A stretch of DNA of 7,746 nt from Dehalococcoidia bacterium. GTDB taxonomy: Bacteria; Chloroflexota; Dehalococcoidia; JAENJB01. The notes under the pieces are model-generated. The model had not been told where the DNA came from. It searched no databases and worked only from the letters and a program-made list of their open reading frames with translations. The stretch lies in contig JAUYGE010000003.1 of the NCBI GenBank assembly GCA_030690705.1, forward strand, positions 1 to 7,746. The letters are read 5' to 3'. Shown here piece after piece: positions 1-5,225 of this stretch. The stretch's first letter is position 1, and the number at the start of each line of letters is the position of its first letter. Position numbers and translations under genes: made by a program.

Positions 1-508
1 GACCACTGGCTACTAGAGCGAGCAGGGCGATGTCCTCCTCATGGGCAAATCCGAGGATGAAGGCAAACGAAGCTAGCCCCAGAAGGCTAAAGGCAACTTC
101 GGCCAGATGCTTGTGCTTGTGGTTATGCTGATCCTGCCCCGGGTGCGCATGCTCATGTTCGTGCTCAACCGCAGTGTCCTCGGCATGAATATGACCGTGC
201 TGCCTTTCCCGTTCGCCCACCTTTTCTCTAAACAACTTGAAAGCCAGAACTAGCAGTAAAGCCGCCGCAGCGTACTTTATCCACGGAGCCTCAAAGTTCA
301 GCCAGTTTTGGAGCAGAACGTAGGCGACAACAACGGCTATGGATGACACCAGATGGCCAATGCCGATAATGAATGAACTGAGGGTTGCGCTAGCAACAGG
401 ATTTCTTTTCTTCATGGAATATAGCACGGCCATTGGCCAACCGTGTCCAGGCTCAAAACCATGCAAAAGCCCCATTATTACTACGCCAATATAGGCTGGA
501 TTAAACAC
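1..508 (-). CDS. Membrane metal-ion transporter-like protein (NiCoT/NicO/UreH type), N-terminal part, cut by left edge
   Basis: This frame stays open from a GTG at 508 to the left edge, giving 169 residues with the C-terminus missing. The first helix carries HGFEPGHGWP (H16, E19, H22), resembling the His/acidic signature in helix one of nickel/cobalt transporters and UreH-like proteins. A second helix follows at about 42-66 and a third at about 77-93. Next comes a His-rich hydrophilic loop at about 104-134, with at least ten histidines in HxH and HEHEHAH patterns, and then another helix containing FAHEED (H156, E157, E158, D159). The GTG start is supported by a purine-rich AAGGGG about 9-10 nt upstream. 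The likely role is movement of a divalent metal such as Ni, Co or Zn across the inner membrane; direction and substrate cannot be read from this fragment. It lies downstream of a metal-resistance operon on the same strand but has its own leader. Family assignment is by motif only. Confidence 0.72.
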   Translation of the reverse strand, partial: MFNPAYIGVVIMGLLHGFEPGHGWPMAVLYSMKKRNPVASATLSSFIIGIGHLVSSIAVVVAYVLLQNWLNFEAPWIKYAAAALLLVLAFKLFREKVGERERQHGHIHAEDTAVEHEHEHAHPGQDQHNHKHKHLAEVAFSLLGLASFAFILGFAHEEDIALLALVASG

Positions 509-526
509 TTTTTACTACCCCTTCGT

Positions 527-543
527 GGATGACTGAGTCACCC
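527..543. promoter_or_regulatory. Palindrome in the leader of the metal transporter gene, possible operator
   Basis: TGACTGAGTCA at 530-540 is a perfect 5-1-5 inverted repeat. After one mismatch it extends by two more pairs (GG at 527-528 with CC at 542-543). It lies between the TATAAT box at 548-553 and the ribosome binding site near 514-519, where a repressor would block transcription. That it is a metal-responsive operator is inference; it does not match the RcnR, CsoR or NikR sites I know. Confidence 0.35.
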
Positions 544-547
544 AATT

Positions 548-553
548 ATTATA
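548..553 (-). promoter_or_regulatory. Candidate -10 box for the metal transporter gene
   Basis: Read on the minus strand this is a perfect TATAAT, 39 nt upstream of the GTG start at 508. No good -35 hexamer lies 16-18 nt further upstream (CAGGGG and neighbours), so the promoter may need an activator, or the match may be chance in an AT-rich stretch. Confidence 0.4.
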
Positions 554-565
554 CTTCTCTTTACA

Positions 566-624
566 AAGAACCCCTGATACCACTTCAACCATTCCCTGTA
601 ACAGCTACCGTGGAGGGGTTTCTT
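566..624. repeat. Imperfect inverted repeat, AAGAACCCCT / AGGGGTTTCTT
   Basis: AAGAACCCCT at 566-575 is complementary to AGGGGTTTCTT at 614-624 apart from one extra base, with a 38-nt spacer. No U-tract follows on either strand and the loop is long, so it is a poor terminator candidate. It may be a remnant of a mobile element end or a leader structure for the transporter gene. Confidence 0.25.
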
Positions 625-748
625 GCTGATACCTGAGAAAAAACCGCCTGAGCGCTACCACCGACCAAATAGCTTCGATGACAGTGATGGGGTAAGCATC
701 CACGTTCCTGTGTCTAGTGCTAAATTGCACAAGTCAGCGCAATAAATA
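625..748. other. Gene-free stretch, nothing recognised
   Basis: With the neighbouring sites this forms the 353-nt gap between the transporter gene and ynfA. I see no credible ORF, tRNA or riboswitch. The only visible details are a six-A run at 638-643 flanked by direct CTGAG copies, with no stem beside it. Confidence 0.4.
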
Positions 749-813
749 GAGATTCTTCGCTGCGCTCAGAATGACACCTTATGCCTGTCACCCTGAGCGT
801 AGCGAAGGGTCTC
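749..813. repeat. Two REP-like hairpin units in inverted orientation, possible terminator of the metal operon
   Basis: Unit 1 (749-776) and the reverse complement of unit 2 (786-813) match at 23 of 28 positions, separated by 9 nt. Each unit is also a small hairpin: ATTCT pairs with AGAAT in unit 1, and ACCCT pairs with AGGGT in unit 2 read on the minus strand. As minus-strand RNA, the pair folds into a long stem with G-U wobbles, a few mismatches and a 9-nt loop, followed by TATTTATT. This is downstream of ynfA, so it could terminate that transcript. Related units occur at 3858-3977. Confidence 0.75.
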
Positions 814-861
814 GTCCCACTCACAAGCTAACGCTGATTATCGCAACCAAGTACTAGTCTC

Positions 862-1191
862 TCACCCCCTGGGCCAATACATGATGATGCCCGCGCCAAC
901 TAAAGCCACCACGGCACCTACGACATCGTAAAGGTCGGGAGAACGCTTGTCCACCAGCCAGCCCCAGAGCAATGCCATAACTATAAAAACTCCGCCGTAG
1001 GTGGCATAAACCCTGCCGAAATGGGCTGGCTGCAAAGTGGCGATGACTCCGTATAGGAAAAGAATCGCTCCGCCAAGGGCACCCAGCAGGGCTAGCTTAC
1101 CGTCCCGCAGCCAGAGCCACACTAAGTAGCCTCCCCCGATCTCAGCAAAGCCAGCGAGGACAAAGAGGGCCGCTGATTTTAGGATTAGCAT
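862..1191 (-). CDS. ynfA: YnfA (UPF0060) family small inner-membrane protein
   Basis: This is a 109-residue protein with four predicted membrane helices and the diagnostic family features: [15 protein letters not shown] near the N-terminus, [12 protein letters not shown] in the middle, and the C-terminal block [18 protein letters not shown]. The family norm is about 108 residues. I take the ATG at 1191 because AAAGGAG lies 6 nt upstream; an in-frame TTG at 1212 would place that site inside the gene. YnfA proteins resemble small multidrug resistance transporters in size and topology, and their physiological substrate is not firmly settled. The gene lies 76 nt downstream of the P-type ATPase on the same strand with no obvious terminator between, so co-expression with the metal-resistance genes is plausible. 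The identification is secure; a metal-related role is inference from position. Confidence 0.93.
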   Translation of the reverse strand: MLILKSAALFVLAGFAEIGGGYLVWLWLRDGKLALLGALGGAILFLYGVIATLQPAHFGRVYATYGGVFIVMALLWGWLVDKRSPDLYDVVGAVVALVGAGIIMYWPRG

Positions 1192-1267
1192 TGTTATCTC
1201 CTTTCTGTCCAACGATAGGGGTGCACTCCAGTCTACGACGGTTTACATCAACACATATTTTTCTATA

Positions 1268-3238
1268 CTACCTCATGGCTCTGGTAGCGTTAAGGATGGC
1301 CAGCAAGGCCACGCCCACGTCGGCAAGGACCGCTTCCCATATCGTGGCTATGCCGATAATGCCCAGCGCTATGAAGATTCCTTTAACGCCCAAGGCCATT
1401 ATGATATTCTGCCAGACAATGCCGCGGGTCTTCCTGGCGATGCCTATTGCCTGAGCCAGCTTAGACGGTGCGTCAGTCATGATGACCACATCGGCAGTCT
1501 CAATGGCGGCATCGGAGCCCAGAGCGCCCATAGCTACACCAACATCTGCCCGGGCTATAACCGGAGCATCATTTATGCCATCACCCACGAAAACAATCTT
1601 TCCTCCGTCTGAGGACTCCCTCTCCATCTGCTCAATGGCTTTGACCTTGTCCTCCGGTAGCAGCTCGGCCAGGAAGACGTCAATACCCAGTTTCCCGGCC
1701 ACAGATTCGGTGACCGCTTTGGTGTCGCCGGACAGCATCACGGTCTTTTCTACGCCGAGCTTTTTCAGGGACTGTATTGCTTCCCGTGCATCGTCCTTTA
1801 TTTCATCGGCAATGACGATGTAGCCGGCATAGCGATTATCGACAACCAGGTGTGCCGCCGTGCCCTCGACGCAGCAAACCTCGTGTTCAACACCATACTG
1901 GTGCAGCAGCCTATCATTGCCCACAAGAACTGTCCTGCCATCCACTTCAGCCTGTAACCCGCAGCCGGGAATTTCCTGGCAGGCTTGTACGCGGGATGGG
2001 TTGACCTCCTGCCCGTAGGCCTCCAGGATAGAGCGGGCGATGGGATGGTTGGATTGCGTCTCGGCGGAAGCAGCCATACGCAGCAGCTCATCCTCTCTGA
2101 AGCCGTTGGCCGGAACAACCCGGGTGACCTTGAAGTTGCCCTTGGTAAGGGTGCCGGTCTTATCAAAGACTACGGTCTTCACCTTGGTGAGCGCATCCAG
2201 ATAGTTAGCACCCTTGACCAGAATCCCCTTTCTGGCGGCGCCGCCGATGCCGCCGAAGTACCCCAGGGGGATGCTTATCATCAGGGCGCAGGGGCAGGAG
2301 ATCACCAGCAACACCAGAGCACGATAAATCCAGTCGGAAAAAGTCGCTCCTTCTACCACCAGCGGCGGGATCATGGCGACGGCCAACGCGCCAAATACCA
2401 CTACAGGGGTGTAATACTTCGCAAAGGTAGTGATGAAATTCTCAGTGGGTGCCTTTCGGCTGCTGGCGTTTTCCACTAGCTCCAGAATCCGGGATACCGA
2501 AGACTCGCTGAATTTCTTGGTCACCCGTACGGTGAGCGAGCCTGTCTTGTTAATCATCCCCGCCAGAATCTGATTACCAACACCAATGCTCCTGGGAACT
2601 GACTCCCCGGTCAGGGCCGATGTGTCCACCAGTGTGTTACCCTCAAGCACCTCACCATCCAGGGGGATTTTCTCTCCAGGTTTGACAACAATCATATCGT
2701 CGACACGTACTTCTTCAGGCTTGACCCTTTTCAGCTCATGGTCGGTCTTCAGGTTGGCATAGTCGGGTCGAATGTCCAGCACCGCCCTGACCGACCGGCG
2801 GGAACGGTTGACGGATAGGTCCTGAAAGAGCTCGCCCACCTTGAAGAACAGCATCACCCCCACGGCTTCCGGCATCTGGTGGATAGCGATAGCCCCGATG
2901 GTTGCTATCGACATGAGGGAATTCTCATCAAAGACCTTACCCCGGCTCAAGTTGCGCAGGGCAGTAAAAAGGACTTTCCAGCCGCTCAAAAGATAGGCGG
3001 ACAGGAAAACTGCGTATTCGGCCAGGCCATACGGCGTCTCGTGAAGCGTATCCCTAAGAATCATGCCCAGGCCAAATAAGATGACAGCCGAGATGATAAA
3101 GGCCAGGTGCCTTTTCAGGTTGAAATCCTCTTCTCCGGCACACTGGCTGCAACCGCCTTTGACATCGCGGCCTTCGTTTTGACAGGTCTGCCCCGCTGCT
3201 ATTTTAATGTTAATCGGCTCCTCTAAATCATAAACCAA
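1268..3238 (-). CDS. cadA: Zn/Cd/Pb-exporting P1B-type ATPase without N-terminal heavy-metal domain
   Basis: This 656-residue inner-membrane pump exports divalent soft metals using ATP. The P-type hallmarks are in order: TGES in the actuator domain (210-213), the CPC metal site in a membrane helix (C315, C317), the phosphorylated aspartate in DKTGTLT (D359), the HP motif of the nucleotide domain (H398-P399), and GDGINDAP (552-559). The seventh helix has N611 and K619 and the eighth has D640-x-G, the pattern of the Zn/Cd/Pb subgroup rather than copper pumps. The usual N-terminal GMxCxxC domain is absent; about 40 residues carry only C19, C30 and C33 (CSQC). The assigned start is TTG at 3238, 12 nt after the repressor's stop, with a weak ribosome site. 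GAGGAG just downstream hints at a later non-ATG start, so the first dozen residues are uncertain. The gene follows a CadC-like repressor, as in cad operons. Confidence 0.95.
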   Translation of the reverse strand: MVYDLEEPINIKIAAGQTCQNEGRDVKGGCSQCAGEEDFNLKRHLAFIISAVILFGLGMILRDTLHETPYGLAEYAVFLSAYLLSGWKVLFTALRNLSRGKVFDENSLMSIATIGAIAIHQMPEAVGVMLFFKVGELFQDLSVNRSRRSVRAVLDIRPDYANLKTDHELKRVKPEEVRVDDMIVVKPGEKIPLDGEVLEGNTLVDTSALTGESVPRSIGVGNQILAGMINKTGSLTVRVTKKFSESSVSRILELVENASSRKAPTENFITTFAKYYTPVVVFGALAVAMIPPLVVEGATFSDWIYRALVLLVISCPCALMISIPLGYFGGIGGAARKGILVKGANYLDALTKVKTVVFDKTGTLTKGNFKVTRVVPANGFREDELLRMAASAETQSNHPIARSILEAYGQEVNPSRVQACQEIPGCGLQAEVDGRTVLVGNDRLLHQYGVEHEVCCVEGTAAHLVVDNRYAGYIVIADEIKDDAREAIQSLKKLGVEKTVMLSGDTKAVTESVAGKLGIDVFLAELLPEDKVKAIEQMERESSDGGKIVFVGDGINDAPVIARADVGVAMGALGSDAAIETADVVIMTDAPSKLAQAIGIARKTRGIVWQNIIMALGVKGIFIALGIIGIATIWEAVLADVGVALLAILNATRAMR

Positions 3239-3250
3239 AAAATAAAAGGC

Positions 3251-3604
3251 CTAACCGTGCTGGGCGTGCTCCAGGCAAATCTCCAGCAGTGTCCTGATGT
3301 GGTCATCATTCAGCGAGTAATACATCATGCGACCTTCTTTACGCTGCTTCACCAAGCGCAGACTGCGCAGAATCCTCAAATGTTGGGACACTGCTGAGTC
3401 AGAGATACCGATGACACAGGCAATATCGCAGACGCATAGCTCCTGCCCAACCAGGCTGTATATGATCTTGGCTCGGTTGGAATCAGCCAGTGCTGAAAAA
3501 GTCTCTGCCAAGCTGGCATATATCTGGTCGTCAAGCAGCCTTCGTCTGGTCCCATCTACTTTCTCTTGATTGACTGCATGGGTTTCACATCGATCTAATG
3601 CCAT
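3251..3604 (-). CDS. cadC: ArsR/SmtB family metal-responsive repressor, CadC-like
   Basis: This is a 117-residue winged-helix repressor. The recognition helix region is SDSAVSQHLRILRS (68-81), followed by the wing KEGRMMYYSL. ELCVCDIA (C57, C59), with N-terminal C6, matches the alpha-3N Cd/Pb/Zn site of CadC. D100-x-H102, ten residues, then H113 and H116 matches the alpha-5 zinc site of SmtB/CadC, with the last acidic ligand replaced by His. Metal binding should release the operator and derepress the ATPase 12 nt downstream. I chose ATG 3604 because GGGAGG lies 9 nt upstream and the residues after it align with the CadC N-terminus (DRCE to DTCE). ATGs at 3610 and 3634 are alternatives; the one at 3634 overlaps a TATAAT box and has no ribosome site. 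Relative to CadC from memory, the second N-terminal Cys is replaced, with H9 nearby. Confidence 0.93.
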   Translation of the reverse strand: MALDRCETHAVNQEKVDGTRRRLLDDQIYASLAETFSALADSNRAKIIYSLVGQELCVCDIACVIGISDSAVSQHLRILRSLRLVKQRKEGRMMYYSLNDDHIRTLLEICLEHAQHG

Positions 3605-3632
3605 CACCATGGTCCTCCCTAACCTCTCGCCC

Positions 3633-3638
3633 ATTATA
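3633..3638 (-). promoter_or_regulatory. Candidate -10 box close to the repressor start
   Basis: The minus strand reads TATAAT here. The hexamer 17 nt upstream (TTTAGC, 3656-3661) matches the -35 consensus at only three positions. If used, transcription would start a few bases upstream of the GGGAGG ribosome site, favouring translation from 3604 over 3634. The adjacent CATATG-containing AT-rich stretch (3639-3653) could hold the repressor's operator, but I see no clean long dyad. Confidence 0.35.
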
Positions 3639-3670
3639 TTAACATATGCGTAATCGCTAAAACAACTGTA

Positions 3671-3699
3671 TAAATACCAACCAATCGAGTAATTGTCAA
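3671..3699 (-). promoter_or_regulatory. Candidate promoter of the repressor-ATPase operon
   Basis: On the minus strand a perfect -35 hexamer TTGACA (3699-3694) is followed after exactly 17 nt by TATTTA (3676-3671), which matches the -10 consensus at three of six positions. The -10 sits in a short inverted repeat, GTAT/ATAC (3668-3677). Transcription would begin near 3664, about 60 nt before the start codon, and run through the second TATAAT. Confidence 0.45.
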
Positions 3700-3746
3700 G
3701 ACAACGACGTTGGGGGTCCCCCGAGACTCCCTGACTCTACGCTATC

Positions 3747-3784
3747 CTCTCCCCCTGGATGGGGAGAGTTAGAGAGAGGGGGAT
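3747..3784. repeat. CTCTCCCC hairpin repeat with purine-rich tail (copy 1)
   Basis: CTCTCCCC (3747-3754) pairs perfectly over 8 bp with GGGGAGAG (3761-3768) around a 6-nt loop. A purine-rich tail of GAGAGAGGGGG character, ending in ATG, follows. The same layout in opposite orientation is seen in the split copy at 3799-4008. It has no coding potential and looks like a dispersed intergenic element. Confidence 0.6.
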
Positions 3785-3857
3785 GTTCTCTGGCAGTTCA
3801 TCCTCTCCCTCCCTCTCCTGTCAAGGGCTTTGCCCCAAAAGTGCCGCCCCTCTGTCA

Positions 3858-3900
3858 TCCCTTCGTTGCACTCAGAGCCTGTCCTGAGCCTGGCGAAGGA
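3858..3900. repeat. Inverted pair of REP-like units, related to those at 749-813
   Basis: TCCCTTCGTTGCACTCAG (3858-3875) is largely complementary to CTGAGCCTGGCGAAGGA (3884-3900) across an 8-nt loop. The core (TTCG-n-GC-n-CTCAG and its reverse) is the one seen at 749-813. The right unit read on the minus strand has TCCT paired with AGGA, a third variant of the same stem. Confidence 0.65.
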
Positions 3901-3943
3901 TCTCCGAGTGGTGGGGCCTATTGTGCAACACTGACCCTGCCCG

Positions 3944-3977
3944 GAGATTCTTCGTCGCGTCGCTCCTCAGAATGACA
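3944..3977. repeat. REP-like hairpin unit, longer variant
   Basis: GAGATTCTTCG at the left and CTCAGAATGACA at the right match unit 1 at 749-776. The middle is altered and 6 nt longer, for a total of 34 nt instead of 28. The terminal ATTCT/AGAAT stem is intact. It lies downstream of the rny-to-zinc-finger operon and could provide a stable 3' end for that transcript. Confidence 0.65.
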
Positions 3978-4016
3978 TTTGAGGCAAGACCCCTGTCAAG
4001 GGAGAGGGAAATCTGC

Positions 4017-4508
4017 TTACCGAAGCCGGTTCTGGGCCAGGAAGACGCCCAGGAACAGGGCCACCAGGTCGAAAAGGCCGATGCCGAAGCGAAGCGCCAG
4101 CCAGAAAGGGGAGAAACCCGAGAAGCTGATGAGGAAGCTCAAGATGAAGGCCAGGCTTCCGATGACGGCGAGCCAGAGGTGGCGTTTCCGGTTCACCGCC
4201 CGGCTGGTGATTTCCCCGATGAGGTAACCGGCGCCCGCCGCCATGAGCAGGTTGAAGAAACCAAAGGGCGTTACGCGGGACAAGAACCACCATAGCACGC
4301 CTACGACAAGGGCCGCTCCAAGGCCGGCTCCCACAGCTCGAAGGTACCAGATGGAGGAGAGTTGATACGTGGGGGTTCGCCTCGCACGGGCGCACCCGGG
4401 GCAGCGGCCTCCGACCGGTGTCATCACCATGCATTTCGGGCAGATGGGTTGGCCGCACTTGCCGCAGCTGAGATTGGTTTCTACCTCCGGATGGATAGCG
4501 CAGCGCAT
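4017..4508 (-). CDS. Zinc-finger (B-box-like) four-helix membrane protein, function unknown
   Basis: This 163-residue protein has two parts. Residues 1-40 form a compact metal-binding module with eight potential ligands, C3, H6, C15, C18, C23, C26, C36 and C39, spaced as in B-box-like fingers found before bacterial rhomboid and other membrane domains. Residues 57-77, 81-100, 111-131 and 139-159 are four predicted membrane helices. There are no rhomboid catalytic Ser/His motifs, so this is not a protease. The ATG at 4508 places the first ligand at residue 3. No strong ribosome site is visible, and the gene starts 20 nt after the stop of plsY, which suggests translational coupling. It is the last gene of the rny-led operon. 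I do not recognise a function; a cytoplasmic finger on a membrane anchor, for protein or nucleic-acid contact, is the most that can be inferred. Confidence 0.85.
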   Translation of the reverse strand: MRCAIHPEVETNLSCGKCGQPICPKCMVMTPVGGRCPGCARARRTPTYQLSSIWYLRAVGAGLGAALVVGVLWWFLSRVTPFGFFNLLMAAGAGYLIGEITSRAVNRKRHLWLAVIGSLAFILSFLISFSGFSPFWLALRFGIGLFDLVALFLGVFLAQNRLR

Positions 4509-4528
4509 GAAGCAATTCAGCCGCGACT

Positions 4529-5224
4529 TCAGTCGGAGCTGAGTTTTCCCTCCCGTTCATCTTTCGTGTCCTTCTTCGACAGGCGGCGCACCCACGTTTC
4601 TCGGTCTCTTACATCTCTGTCCAGAAGCAGGCGGTAGAGAAGTACCCACCGCCCGTTCCGGGCATAAGCAGCCATGCCCTGGTCGGGTATCAGCCTCTTC
4701 ACTACCACCAGCAGGAAGACAGCCAGAGAGGCCCAGACAACTTCCTGGCCTTTCCCCAGTCCTATCGAGGCTAGTGGTATGCAGGCCATGGCAACGAGAG
4801 CTCCCAGCGGAGTGCTGAAGGCTATGGTAATCACTAAGCCGAGGCTCACGCCTGCGGCCAACTGGAGCGGGGCCAGAAGCAGCAACGCTCCACAGGCGGT
4901 TAAAAGCCCCCGCCCACCGCGAAACCTCATGAAGACCGACCAGTTGTGCCCGGCGATGGCGGCGAGTCCGGCGCTCCACTGTGTCGCGGGCTCGGCTCCA
5001 GCCCATCGGGCGAGCAGGACGGCCAGCAGACCCTTGCCAGTATCGACGAGTGCCACCACGAGGGCCCATCGGCGGGAGATATTCGTCCAGACGTTGGTGG
5101 CCCCGCCGGCGCCGCTGCCGACCCGTCTAATATCTACCCGGCTGAGCTTCCCTATCAAAAAGGCGGTAGGGAAAGAGCCGAGCAGGTAGGCCAGCACGAC
5201 GAGACCTGTTGTCTGCCACCACAT
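4529..5224 (-). CDS. plsY: PlsY-family acyl-phosphate:glycerol-3-phosphate acyltransferase
   Basis: PlsY transfers an acyl group from acyl-phosphate to glycerol-3-phosphate, making lysophosphatidate in the inner membrane. The 231-residue protein shows the family order: a first helix ending LGSFPTAFLIGKL (15-27), motif 1 with VDIRRVGSGAGGATN (30-44), DTGKG (61-65), motif 2 with GHNWSVF and RGGRGL (92-107), and later hydrophobic helices. Two signatures are off-consensus: motif 1 reads GSGAGGATN rather than GSGNxGATN, and motif 2 has Arg in place of both lysines of KGGKG. About 30 charged residues extend past the last helix (from about 203), making it longer than the usual ~200. The ATG lies 1 nt after the stop of the PHP gene, so translation is probably coupled. 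The family is clear; the motif changes leave substrate or paralogue status open. Confidence 0.93.
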   Translation of the reverse strand: MWWQTTGLVVLAYLLGSFPTAFLIGKLSRVDIRRVGSGAGGATNVWTNISRRWALVVALVDTGKGLLAVLLARWAGAEPATQWSAGLAAIAGHNWSVFMRFRGGRGLLTACGALLLLAPLQLAAGVSLGLVITIAFSTPLGALVAMACIPLASIGLGKGQEVVWASLAVFLLVVVKRLIPDQGMAAYARNGRWVLLYRLLLDRDVRDRETWVRRLSKKDTKDEREGKLSSD

Positions 5225-5225
5225 G

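Larger units (their letters stand above)
3799..4008. repeat. Second CTCTCC hairpin repeat (inverted copy), split by a 175-bp segment
   Basis: CCCTCTCC (3811-3818) and GGAGAGGG (4001-4008) are perfectly complementary but 182 nt apart. CCTGTCAAGGG occurs at 3817-3827 and again at 3992-4002. Removing 3828-4002 would rejoin the arms into an 8-bp hairpin with a 7-nt loop, plus a purine-rich tail on the minus strand like copy 1. The simplest reading is insertion of a repeat-bearing segment with an 11-bp duplication; mosaic assembly is an alternative. Confidence 0.5.

Noticed and set aside
638..652. Six-T run (minus strand) as an intrinsic terminator
   Set aside because: No GC-rich stem precedes it; the nearby CTGAG copies are direct, not inverted.
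554..700. Possible metal or cobalamin riboswitch upstream of the transporter gene
   Set aside because: I looked for conserved cobalamin and NiCo riboswitch cores on the minus strand and found none; only a loose inverted repeat is present.
1192..1212. Extended start of ynfA at the TTG 1212
   Set aside because: The seven extra codons contain the AAAGGAG ribosome site of the ATG at 1191, and the shorter form matches the family length.
1985..2479. Plus-strand open frame of 164 codons inside the ATPase gene
   Set aside because: It lies entirely opposite conserved ATPase domains, has low-complexity composition, and has no ribosome site or recognisable motif.
3747..3977. CRISPR-like array
   Set aside because: The repeats differ in length, orientation and spacing and are themselves hairpins; there are no regular spacers or cas genes.
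3921..4295. Plus-strand open frame of 124 codons running from the repeats into the zinc-finger gene
   Set aside because: It starts inside repeat sequence and continues antisense to a well-supported gene; the Glu-rich product is the complement of hydrophobic helices.
3967..4560. Long minus-strand frame (197 codons) over the zinc-finger gene
   Set aside because: It is Arg/Pro-rich with no family resemblance, and lies out of frame with a gene that has clear Cys/His ligands and membrane helices; it is a shadow frame.
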